A stretch of 64,000 nucleotides of DNA, taken from assembly GCA_945643635.1 (NCBI GenBank), contig CALZFC010000055.1, forward strand, positions 1,569,501 through 1,633,500, written 5' to 3'. This DNA is from Allodiplogaster sudhausi (lineage: Eukaryota > Nematoda > Chromadorea > Rhabditida > Diplogasteridae). Shown one piece after another: positions 13,301 to 23,594 of this stretch. Under the pieces are notes generated by a model. That model saw only the letters and a program-made list of their open reading frames with translations, was not told the DNA's origin and searched no databases. Position numbers and translations under genes: made by a program. Each line of letters starts with the position of its first letter. The stretch's first letter is position 1.

Positions 13301-16300
13301 ACTCGTGACCCTTATCCTTTATAAAGTTGCCAAGACACAACTCGTAGTAAGACAAGTTTATGTACACTTGGTCAACCTTTAAGGAATAACAAATGATGAC
13401 GAAGATTCGAGTAAATAAAATAAAACCAAGAAAACCGAAGGAGTCGAGGATGACTCGACTCTTGTGACGAGGGGAAAGGAGGAAGAAGCCGAGCGGGAGT
13501 CGGTGTTGCAGAGAAAGAGGAGGGACGGGAGAGACGGAGCAGTGGCAGAGAGGCCACGCTCCGACTGTCAAGAGACAGTCGTCTCTCCTCACCGCCGCAC
13601 CGGGCGGGAACCGACTTAACACTGACACGAGGTGAGAAAGTGGCGAAGCGAGGGGAAGAGTCGGAGACATGTCCAAACATGTCTTAGTCATTCAAAATTA
13701 AGGCGGGAAACTACGGTAAAAACACAATATATCTAGGTGGTTCGCTATGTCATCAGTCATTCATTCGCGCTAGAATGAACAGTCTGATCCGTATTACATT
13801 TCGAAAGAAGTGGCTCCAGTTTGTTCCGGCACATGATGGAGAGACTCTTCGAAGTGAAGTTCTCAACGCATAAGGAACTTATGCGTTGAGAACACCTTCA
13901 AGAAAACTCAAACCTAAGCTGTCGTAATCGAGCATATGAAATATAATAAGATTAGAAAAAATTCTGATTTAGATTGGGAATTCGCAGAATAACTAGAAAA
14001 TACAAACAAGGGCAGAATTGAAAGTGACGAGGGCGAAGCGACTTCCGTTGTGCCGAGCTGCCAGTTCTTCCGATAGCGCACTCACCAATTTCATCGAATC
14101 CTAAAAGTGTTCTTTCACTCTCCGTTTCTATTCCAAGTATTTCTAGTGGGAAAAGAGAATACAGTATATCCATAATCAAGCATGGACTGCGATTCGTCCA
14201 CCAGGAACACCACGTCAAGGGAGCAGTCGTGAGCTAAAATAATATCATACCTACTTTTGTTTTCGTCCTCAGAAAATAAAGAGCGCACCGCGAATAGTTT
14301 GAATGCACCGCGGCTCCCGTATCGCTCGCACTCCTCCCCGCCTTCTGGCACTTGGCCAGTGACTCCAGCAGACGGAGCAGTTGTGAGGAATGGCATGAGA
14401 GTTGGCCTCTCTGTCATTGGCGGAGGGATCGGGGCGCATGCTTGAGTAAGAAAGGACATTACTACCAGCATGAATGTGTGAAATGGTATCATGAATAACC
14501 GCTGCAGATCCAGTCGTCGAGAGTTTGAATGACAGAAGGATTCAGAAGCCATGCAATGGAAGGCACGATGTAGACGTGCAGCGAATCAGATGCCAGCTGC
14601 AAGATTAGCATACATAGATATATGTACATATACATATGTACATGGAAAGGTTACATCTATTTCAATAATCAGAATAACGTCATTCGGTTTCAAACAACAA
14701 ACTGAAAGGAGTTGAGCACGCATAGAGCCGGATTCTGTGAGAAATAGTGCGGAAACAGAAAAGGAATGGCTTTTCCTGAGGGAGGAAGAAAAATTGAAGT
14801 ATATCCACTGTTGCATTGTGACTATTTCGATAGGTATTCATGGTCTTTGGTGTTACCAACTCATGAAAAAAGCTGACATGGAGTCGAGAATAAAAATGAG
14901 ATTGTGTGCAACTTCTGCGGGAAGAGATGGTACAATATGCACTTCTACATATTTCAAGCCACTGGATATTAGATATTTCTTTAATTAGAATATGAAACAT
15001 AAATAAAGAGGATTACGTGGCCAGGTTGTGGCTGAATATCTGCTGAGCAGCGAGCGAAGCCGGATGAAGGCCGTTGAGAATCTCCCGCCAGCACTTCATT
15101 TCATTGCAGCGATGGTTTATTTGAACTGCTTGGCAATATTCAAACTTCTCTTCATTCTCGACAGAATTATTTAAGATAATAGTGTACCCTGTTACCGCCG
15201 TAGATGGCGACTTGGAATGTGACCCGGTAACAGCTGCTGTTCTCTGGGAGACTCATCGTGGCAGGCAATGCGAAGAGAAGCTCTCGAATCTAAGCAGTTA
15301 TGAATTTAAAAAAAAAGTCTTGAAAAATAAAACAAACGGCGTTGAGTTTCTTCCCGAGAGTTCCAGAAGCAGAGACCGCGCCGTCTACCAGAATTACATT
15401 GGCAACTGCGTGGCCACGGGCATCGCAAGCAACTGGAGAAAGAACTGACGAATTGGCAAGATTCTTGTAATCTGTGAGCTCAAAATCGCCCAAAAATACG
15501 GGATTACATAAATTGAGACCTCCTTCTGGCAATCGAGTTGGCGATGGAGCGGGCCAAGCCCGGGGCAAGGGGATTGAGACATTCCCTTGTCCTAGCGACG
15601 GGAATGGAACGTAGAAGCAATCTCCTTTGGGTCCCTTGCCAGAGGGGCCAAGGCCGGGGCAAGGGGATTGAGACATTCCCTTGTCCTAGCGACGGGAATG
15701 GAACGTAGAAGCAAGGCTCTCCTTTGGGTCCCTTGCCAGAGGGGCCAAGGCCGGGGCAAGGGGATTGAGACATTCCCTTGTCCTAGCGACGGGAATGGAA
15801 CGTAGAAGCAATCTCCTTTGGGTCCCTTGCCAGAGGGGCCAAGGCCGGGGCAAGGGGATTGAGACATTCCCTTGTCCTAGCGACGGGAATGGAACGTAGA
15901 AGCAAGGCTCTCCTTTGGGTCCCTTGCCAGAGGGGCCACAGCGGCAAGGCTCGCCGTGTGGCCCTGTCCCATTTGGTTGATCTGGAACTATTCCAGGTGC
16001 AGGCGAGGTTTCAGCTGTTGCGGTCGCTTGCTCTGTGACTACCTGAGTCCAGATCCATCCTTCAGTTGCCTTCTCCGGCGGTGGTTCCGTAGTCTTCTGT
16101 GTGGTTGTCACTCCTTTGGGAGGCCACGGCCACGGCCGGCGGAGTAGCCGGAGTCAGAATGGGAAGGGCACTCGTCTCTTCTTCCTCACTTGAAGAAGAG
16201 GAACTGCTTGAAGGAATGCCAGAAGGCGTCGGTGGAGGAGCGACGGTGAAGCAGATTGTGCTGGGAGCTGCAACCATATCAAGGCTTCGAAAGATTCTTA

Positions 16301-17209
16301 AAACTGGCAGCTCACCATATTGGTCGTTTTTTAAGAGCGAGTATGGCGTGGAAGCAAATGCCGACAGCTGAAGGAAAGCCACATCTATCAGACACATTTG
16401 ACCTGCGGAAAGACTAGCCTGGCAACTTTCTCCCGTCGCGGATCTCGAAGGAGGAGGGCGGGGCCTTCCAATTCACTGAGCCAGTGGATCAGCTGCATAT
16501 TTATACTAGTTACTGTTGTTATTGTTAAGCGACTGAAAATATTATAACCGAAGACATTGGAATGGAGGCCGCTGTCGTCAAGTCCACGAAGAACGCTCTT
16601 CATCCCTTCCATTTTGAGCGGCTCAGGGAAGACCATCGTGAGATACGCATTTATGCCTCCCTCTGCTGATGGCCTGAGTGAACATATTCTTCTATCCTGT
16701 CAACCCAAAAATACAATTAAAAATATTTATATATGCAGCAAAATGGAACTCCATTCGATTGACGATGACACGAGTTGGAGAAGAGGAAAAAGAAGAAGAA
16801 GCTGGTTCATTCGCTGTCTCTCTTCTGCTGCGGACAGGGCCGAGAGCCTTGCTTATCTGGAGAATCTGGAGATTACACGGATTTACTAAACTGCGTCATC
16901 ACCTTGCTGGCCAACTCTTCCTTGAATCTGGCCGAGTTCGGATCGGCCAAGTCCGCCGTCCAATCCATTCCGATGAAAATACAATCGAATTCTGTGGGGA
17001 GGCTCGATCGCCGGCCAATGTTTCTTAAATAATTCCATAAATGTTTAAGTTGTGTAGCATTTATTCTTATTGTTAGATCAAAAGAGCAAAAAACCATGCT
17101 CGGTTGTTATTATGAAAGTGTAGGTGAGAGCTGCGACGGCGAGAAGAAAGAGAACGAAGGCGGAGAGGGCGTGGAAGATCAGGATCTTCCTGTCCTTCGA
17201 GCGCCCCAT
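7389..17209 (-). CDS. Large type II membrane protein: SEA-like domain, Pro/Thr stalk, tandem VWA domains
   Basis: Proposed start is Met at 17209: eight residues, then a hydrophobic anchor (ILIFHALSAFVLFLLAVAAL), giving type II topology. The next exon joins in phase and reads EFDCIFIGMDWTADLADPN, then RFKEELASK and later INAYLTMVFPEPL, the pattern of a SEA domain. A Ser/Pro/Thr stalk follows (about 16.3-16.0 kb). From 15.0 kb come repeated VWA-like units at about 14.98-14.53, 14.25-12.85, 12.8-11.6, 11.3-10.3, 10.0-9.17, 8.97-8.2 and 8.16-7.39 kb. The second keeps the metal-site motif DESQS (DxSxS) after DVVFLV and ends LETQIIGINVN. Others have lost it (FVIEVSEAE, LVIAVHAET) but keep the helix and strand pattern, for example SNVIIMSSSQEF and RQSAASVLVLSASPR. 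Exons are about 45-150 bp with tiny introns. A last exon ends FVSHLTKVLCNSKHL-stop. I have not closed the whole frame. A split into two genes, or an upstream exon to about 17276, is possible. Confidence 0.62.
12202..12417 (-). repeat. Six-copy 36-bp minisatellite
   Basis: There are six head-to-tail copies of a 36-bp unit (gtggagctgagaagaagacg on + starts each unit) with one to four changes between copies. On the minus strand it is open and would encode a 12-residue repeat containing SHECPSSS. It lies between two VWA exons (LFLKL/QKMAVAAF upstream, QHTEYERSGILY downstream), where the VWA fold needs no insert, so I read it as intronic. Confidence 0.85.
13859..13893. repeat. Perfect 16-bp hairpin with 3-nt loop
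   Basis: The left arm 13859-13874 (gttctcaacgcataag) is followed by gaa and then its exact reverse complement at 13878-13893. It lies in a long intron of the VWA-array gene, between the exon ending near 14.0 kb and the one near 13.2 kb. Confidence 0.9.
15557..15940 (-). repeat. Four-copy 94/97-bp tandem repeat
   Basis: Four nearly identical units start at 15557, 15651, 15748 and 15842. The spacings are 94, 97 and 94 bp; the 3-bp difference is presence or absence of gct in the gaagcaaggctctcc segment. On the minus strand one frame starts with collagen-like GPSGKGPKGEP. Because 94 and 97 are both one more than a multiple of three, each successive copy is read in a new frame, and the third frame meets a stop. 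The array follows the Pro/Thr stalk of the VWA gene. Confidence 0.85.
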
Positions 17210-18080
17210 GCCTCTCTTGCCTTCTGTACGCAAGTGCAGACCACTCTGATCAAACTCCGGATGAAACTTCTGCCAACCAGTTTCGATTGTTTAAGATAGC
17301 GTAGTTTTGTGACTGTACACATTGATATATAAATATAATAGTATGGTAAAACCAATTATCAGCTCTCGACTATGGAAAACTACTCACGAGAAATGAAGGT
17401 GCCTATAGTACCACACGAATGTTATTGGAAAGAAAAGAGAAAGAAGAAAGAGTCTTCATCTCTGAGACGATAAGCTTTCAGAGTTTACTATGCATCGATG
17501 AAGAGATCTCGCTTATTGTTTGTTATCACTGCCCGGAGGAGAGTGATACTAAAGGAACGGCAGAGGAATAAAGAGATAGGGAATGAATGCAGTTGGTTGT
17601 GCTGAGTAATAGTTGACTGTATGGCCGGAATACGATAACTGATAGCAATACAGCCAATCGTTCCCTCCCTTTTCCTTGCTCTGCTTTCCGTCTTCATCAA
17701 CAAACACTACACTTTCGTTGATTCGTCGTCCATTTCTTGTGTACTTTTCTCTTTTTCTCTAGTGCCATTTCCATAGCAAACAGTGTTCTGTTATTGCACA
17801 GAATCATCCCACGGATTTATCAAGGGAAGGTGTTTAAACCGTCTGAGATAATCGTTTGATATCAGTTTACAAAACGGAAAATTGAAAATTGCTCCAACGA
17901 AACGAACCATTTCTTTTCTATTGCATGCCCTAATTATACAATATTTCATAAAGCAATATGAGTTCTTGAAAAATGTTCTCTTCTCTTCCTTTTCCTCAAG
18001 ATTCGTTGAATATTTTTCCTCGGTGGGTAAACAACCTGGAAGCGAAAAAGGCTCATTCAATAACAGAAAAAAAGATGGAA
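17210..18080. other. Spacer between the VWA-array gene and the multi-pass membrane gene
   Basis: No confident exon. In-frame sequence continues upstream of the proposed VWA-gene Met to an acceptor near 17277, so a small 5' exon could lie near 17.4 kb. Minus-strand frames at 17.8-18.06 kb (for example LEEKEEKRTFFKNSYC) could be the last exon of the upstream gene, but no splice pattern decides it. Confidence 0.35.
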
Positions 18081-19346
18081 TTAAAAAAAGCATAACATAA
18101 AGAGTTCAAAGAAAAAAAAAACTTGATTTGCCTTGCGCAGATCTCCGCGATCGATGTCCTCGTCGGCGGGAGGAGGACGGCGACGAGGAACGGACGCCCG
18201 TTGATTCAGTGAAGGGTAGAAAGCACCCGCTCCCGCAGGGTAGTGAAGCCAAGGCGGAGGGGCGGCCGTCGGCGGCCATTCTACCTGCAATGGACTGATA
18301 TCATCCGTCTTCGCTCTCCTCTTCCACTCACATCCTCGCACTCGATCAGTCGAGTCTCCTCGAAACGCCAATCCTGGTCGCAGCCAATGAAATATGGAAA
18401 AGAAAGTGAAGGCGACTCTGTCGGTAATTCGATCGTCCTGAAGGAATGTCTTGAGAGTCAATTAAAAAGAGACGAGAGATATAGAGAGAAAGTGGAAGAA
18501 GCATAGAGAAAGAGTGAGAAAGTGAGGAACTCAAACCAGTTGCTCCGCTTTCCCCTTCGGCAACTGTAGCGATCTTCGAATTCGACCCGGCCGATCTTCG
18601 TGAGAATCGCCCGATCAAAGCGGAGCAACAAAAAGGGATGCTCGGAGTCTGAGCCGTTGATAACAACTTGGGTTGATATTGCCTGATAATCTCATTCATT
18701 TATGAATTTTATTGTATTCTGCTCGTGTAACTCTGCTAGTAACCAACCAAGAGACTTGAATCGCTCAGTTGTTGACGCGTCTGCCATGGACCTGCATACG
18801 TTCTGAATACAAAACAGGAAATTAAGTAACTTAAATAATGCCAAAGAAAGAAGGGCACACAAAGTGAAAGAGGGAGGCACCTTTTCAGGCCGAGGCCGAG
18901 CCCGCCGTCTTCCCAAATCGGTTTGCAAACCGTTAACTCGTAGCCGCTTGGAGGACCTCGCCTTCCGAAGATTTTGGCAGATGAAAGAGAAATCGAAATA
19001 GATCTCGTGATTGTATTCGTCGCCACGCAAACCTATGCAAAACGAAGCTGTCTGGTGTTATTCCATAACGTTACGAGATAATATTCACGGAAAATAAAAA
19101 AAATTCTCGGAAATATGTGTCTTTGATTGGAAACAAACCTCATTAATTTCTGGTGGAAGCGAGTTTGAGCCGAGAATATGGACTGAAGAGAGCAGAAGAA
19201 TGTTGAAAGTGAGAAGAAGGACGCAGAGGCCAGCAGATAGGAAGCAGACCGAATAGTGGAACAAGTACGACATGTATCTGAACTAGCAAGGAGAGACAAA
19301 TCAACACGAGAGAGAGAATAAGCAGAGTGAGAGAGAGACAGGAGTC

Positions 19347-19388
<42 letters not shown>

Positions 19389-22160
19389 CTGGAACCTGAC
19401 GAAGCTGCGAGCGAAAGCGTGGCGATGGCGGAAGGAATCTCGTGTGCAGCAGTAATGGAAACAGCAAGGGAAGCAGCAGGAAAGGAGGAAGGAGAGGTAG
19501 CCGAAGAGAGTGAGAGAGACGCAGGCGAAGAGACGGAAGGGGCGGCAGGCAGAGTACAGTATCTTAGTCATTGTACAAGTTACTGTAGGACAGAGATGGA
19601 TACAAACCGGATTCCGAATGCCCCTCGCACAGCCATTGTGCTTGTACCGCTTGCTCTTCTCCGATGATTCCGACTGCTGACTCGTCTCCGTGGATGGCAA
19701 ATCCGCTCCGTAGATTGTTCTCAACAGGATCCTTTACTGGTTGAGAGACAGAGGAAAACACAAACCGGCGAGCCCAGCGAATTGGCCAAGTCTCATCGTA
19801 TTGCTGCATCCGAGCTTCGTCACTTAAATATTGGGGAAATTCGATAAAATTACAGTGGCCAAGATGTAGAAGGTATAAGATCATAGAATTATGTAATCAA
19901 CCTGGTGTTAACTGCAGTTTGCAAATGTTCTGCGGGCGTGGGAAAGTGGAAGACCCCTGGTGTTGGGGGAGCCTGCAAGATTTGGAGTGTTCATGACCAC
20001 CAACAGCTATGTATGTACATATGACGCGATTTGCGAGAGTATCAAAATGGCCGGGGACCCAGCAAAATTAGATTTCGCTCAAAAGCCCTTTATAGGTACT
20101 TCATAAATATACAAGATATTGCTTTACAATGCTACTAGAGTAGAATTTGAAAATATTCACTTTTATGGCCTCAACCGCGCGTATTTTAACAGTTTTATGA
20201 CTGGGAAACATAAAACACCTCGTCGATATCTGGCATACTATAGTTCATTGGGAAGATAAGTTTTTGCTCTACAATTTAAGATAGAAAACCCGTGACATTT
20301 TTCCATATAAGAGAATGGCGCCTCTCCAAAGTCTAGAGGCCGCTGAGGCCATAAAAGTGAACATTTTCAAATTCTACTTAAGTAGCTTTGTAAAGCAATA
20401 TCTTGTCTATTTATGACAAAAGTTTCACGAATATTGCTTTATTGTGTGCGAAACAGCGAACGCGAATGTGCGACCATCTCTGCAAGTTTCATCGGGCTCT
20501 CGAATTTTAAACATAGCACAGCTCGCCAAAATGGCGATTTCAGACTCCCGGACCTATTCCAATCGTTTCGCCGTGTAAAAAAGTACCTATAAAGAGCTTT
20601 TGAGCGAAATCTAATTTTGCCGGGTCCCCGGCCCTTTGGCTTCCTTACGATTCTCTCGCAAATCGCGTGATATGTATGTACATACTTCATTATATGTACA
20701 ATGAAATATATAAAAGCATACGAGAAACACGCCTTTGTCATTGGACAAATCATTCGTCTGTAGGCGAAATAGAGCATAGTCAAGCGCCAGAGAACGGAAA
20801 TATTGGTCGTGGCGGAAGAAAGAAGAAGAGACCACGGAATTATCTTAAATTTCAATTCAATTAGGGTTATAAAATAGACAAAGTGGTTTAAAAAATTGAA
20901 CAAATTTAAATAGAGGATTACGGAGAGCTTGCCTGGGGCCCTGCGCATCGGCAAGAAGCAATGAAGAAGAAGTTGATGATGGTCATTGGAGTGTCGTGGA
21001 GAATCATCACCAGGAAGGCCACGCGGAAGTTGTTGAATGCCTATCAATCAACATCAGTCATTATAAAAAAGCAGAATTAAAAGGAAAGCGACAGATAGTC
21101 AGTAAGAGATAGAGCGAGAACAGCATATAGTCAGAGCGAGAAAGAGAGAGAAAGAGCGAGATAGAGAGAGAAAGAGAAAAAGAGAGAGCGTGAGAGAGAG
21201 AGAGTGAGAGAGAGAGAGTGAGAGAGTGAGAGAGAGAGAGTGAGTGAGTGAGAGAGAGAGTGAGAGAGAGAGAGAGAGTGAGTGAGAGAGAGAGTGAGAG
21301 AGAGAGAGTGAGTGAGAGAGAGAGAGAGCGTGAGAGAGAGAGACCTGAATCCATTCGACAATGGCTTCGACAATGATAGCGAAGCCACTTCTGTATGGCT
21401 TGACGTCCAATCGGTGAGCGAAGGCATTTTCAATGCACAGCATCTGGAGAGATTCATTGGAATACTATTCTATATTGATGGTCCCTTAGATTGCTCCCAA
21501 TCTCATAAATGCTAAGACTACTTTGGACGAAGACTGATTGTGAGTTTGGCGAATGCTCTTTCTTACCAGAAGGAGTCCAGTCAGCATAGATCCTGAAACT
21601 ACAGTCACCACGAGAAGGACCACCAGCCAAGTCTCCAGGGGAAATGACGTCACCCGACCTCTGCAGAATGTAATCGTAGTATGCATATTAGTCAGCAATG
21701 ACCTAATCTATACATTTTGGAGTGAAACGATGGAAATAAAGAAGATAGACGGGAGGAAGAATACGCTAGCCTAAGAGTGAAGTAAACGTGGAGCCAATCC
21801 GCGCCACAATTCAGCGAATAGACAATGAACGAAATGGCGTACAAAGTGTGCATTGTGCGATCTAAACAAAGAAATAATCAATGAAAAGAATGCCTGTAGT
21901 CATTGAAATTGAGGCAAGAGATAGCCTTTAAGAAGTGGCAGGCCGGGCGAAGCCATGGCGAATCCACTGCTGTAGAGAGTGTTGAGAAGAGCAAGAACAT
22001 TTCCGGCCTTTATACTTGTGGGAGAAGGCGTCTTCATGGATGAAGCCATTTCTGCTAGGAAAAACATTCCCGTTGAGGAAAGCAAAGGGATGTCCAGAAG
22101 GAGAATAAACAGAGCGTAATAGAGCGGAACACAGAGGATTGTCATGACGAAGAAGACCAT
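18081..22160 (-). CDS. Multi-pass membrane protein with Pro-rich cytoplasmic tail, unidentified
   Basis: Exons read 5' to 3' on the minus strand. From about 22160 (MVFFVMTILCVPLYYALFIL) to about 21916 there are two hydrophobic spans. Then come 21880-21780 (TLYAISFIVYSLNCGADWL), 21660-21590 (TWLVVLLVVTVVSGSMLTGL), 21450-21345 (CIENAFAHRLDVKPYRSG, then IIVEAIVEWIQ) and 21047-20935 (FRVAFLVMILHDTPMTIINF, ending ASCRCAGPQ). After an 0.9-kb intron holding a fold-back element come tail exons near 19970 (APPTPGVFHFPTPAEHLQ), 19810 (DEARMQQYDETWPIRWAR), 19730, 19020, 18780, 18650 (SDSEHPFLLLRFDRAILTKI), 18440 and 18290 (Pro-rich). At least five TM segments precede the tail. Two introns (after PLLK and after CAGPQ) appear to use GC donors. 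I do not recognise the family. Both ends are uncertain: the frame is open upstream of the Met, and the last exon may continue. Confidence 0.55.
20021..20671. mobile_element. Fold-back element (family 1, short copy)
   Basis: Terminal inverted repeats begin with atgacgcgatttgcgagag on the left and its reverse complement (one change) on the right. Inner arms also match, for example ataggtacttcataaatata against the right side. The right arm carries an insert of about 165 bp (roughly 20416-20580) that the left arm lacks. Both ends sit in tacat-type sequence. The same termini bound the larger element at 32213-33972. No transposase frame is present. Confidence 0.85.
21181..21343. repeat. (GA)n-rich tract with GAGT variants
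   Basis: A long purine tract of gagaga units interrupted by gagtgagt, in an intron of the multi-pass membrane gene. It creates spurious Ser/Leu-rich open frames on the opposite strand. Confidence 0.9.
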
Positions 22161-23594
22161 GGAGTCATCCAATGAAAGGGATGATGGAGGGAGCTTTTCA
22201 GCTTATTACTATTGGATTTTGCTCTAAAATATTTAATTAAAAATAAAGTTTAAGTTAGAATCATAGGAGATATGTAGCCATCTCCAGATTGAAGAATGCG
22301 GCTGGATCTTCTTTGCCTCCTTCTTGGGCACATTGTCATCGCGTGTTGCCAGTGCTTATCTCTCTGTCTCCCTCCCGTTCTCTCTGTCTCTCCCTTTCCC
22401 TCTTCCACTTCTATTTCTCTCCTCTTCTCTTTCTCTCTCCCTTTCTTTCATTCTATAATTCCTCTTTCTCCCTTCATCTTCGTATCTCTCCCTCGCTTTC
22501 TCAGTATCTCCCCTCCACAAATTGCGTGTTCTTTCCACAGAGGTCATGATTCGCGGAAGCTTTGGGTCTAGAGAGAAGAAGAAGGGAAAGCCGGAAACTG
22601 AATGGAAGCTCATGGCCGTCCATTCTGGAGCAAGTCACAGGGAAAAAGAAAGCTCTATGCGAAAGCAGCTCAGAAGACTATTCCAGGCTCACTTCTTTAT
22701 TTTAGAGAGTAGTCTTGGTGGTCTCGGGGCCAATTCCATCTGATGAATCACTGAGTAATACGCATTCCATTTACATATTTCAAGTTGAGATACAACTATT
22801 TTGTTTCTAAATATTCATGATTCTTATGATTCCTTCCCATTGTGACCATAATTCTTTCTTTTACAGGTGTTGCTGATACGTAAATAAATAAATAACATTG
22901 TTGGCAGTATGTATGTGTGTGTGGAGAGATGGACACAGAATGATACAAAGATTGAGAGAGATAGAGATAGAGAGAGAGAGAGACTGAAGAAAAGATAGCG
23001 AGAGTGTTATTTGTTGTGGGGGCATGGTGATCCTTTCTGACTCAGCAGCCAGAGTTCAATGTGTAAAGGAGGAATGCGAAATGGCAACGACTCGGGGCGC
23101 TGCCAGCTGCAGTTTCCTCGCCTACGACCGGCCTTTTACTTGTTTAGTTGTCTCGTGCTCTCTTCCCTTCTCTCTTCCATCTCTCTTCCATCTCTAAACA
23201 CTACAGCTTCTTCCGTATCCTGGCTGCATCTTTCGTCGTCTGCTTTTAAAGCATACTCATCTACCTTAAGTTCTCTTCTCTTACTGGCGACACTTTGACT
23301 CTTGCTTCCGTTGTGAAACTGTGATACGTTGCTAGTCTGACATAATAACGACTGTTGTTTAAAGATTACTTTTCTTGACATAATATATTTTAATAAAAGA
23401 GTTTATCTAATTTTCAATCTATAGTCGTGTTTAATATCTCTGCCATTCTTATGTACATACATCTGTTATGTCTGTTGACTGAGAAAGCGAACACGTTGTT
23501 GCTTCTCAAGTTGACCACAAATTCAGTTTTGGAAGCATCCCAGACAAATTGAATTTGTTTCCAGTTGGCAAGAGAAGAGCAGAGAAAGAAAGCG
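22161..23594. other. Spacer between divergent genes
   Basis: Lies between the multi-pass membrane gene (-) and gelsolin A (+), so it should hold both promoters. It contains a (CT)-rich stretch (about 22360-22510) and a (GA) stretch (about 22950-22985). Short open frames on both strands (for example 22522-22743 +) have no recognisable domain. No promoter motif can be defended. Confidence 0.4.

Noticed and set aside
14115..14552. Possible independent gene start with a signal peptide (MIPFHTFMLVVMSFLTQA)
   Set aside because: The preceding in-phase VWA-end exon (HVYIVPSIAWLLNP, DDWIC) runs through here in another frame with a plausible splice, so the hydrophobic stretch is more likely intron or an overlapping frame.
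16115..16190. Apparent frameshift between the Ser-rich and Thr-rich parts of the VWA gene stalk
   Set aside because: A 78-bp intron (minus strand, donor gtgagg, acceptor cccaaag) joins SSSSS to RVTTTQKTTEP in phase, so no frameshift is needed.
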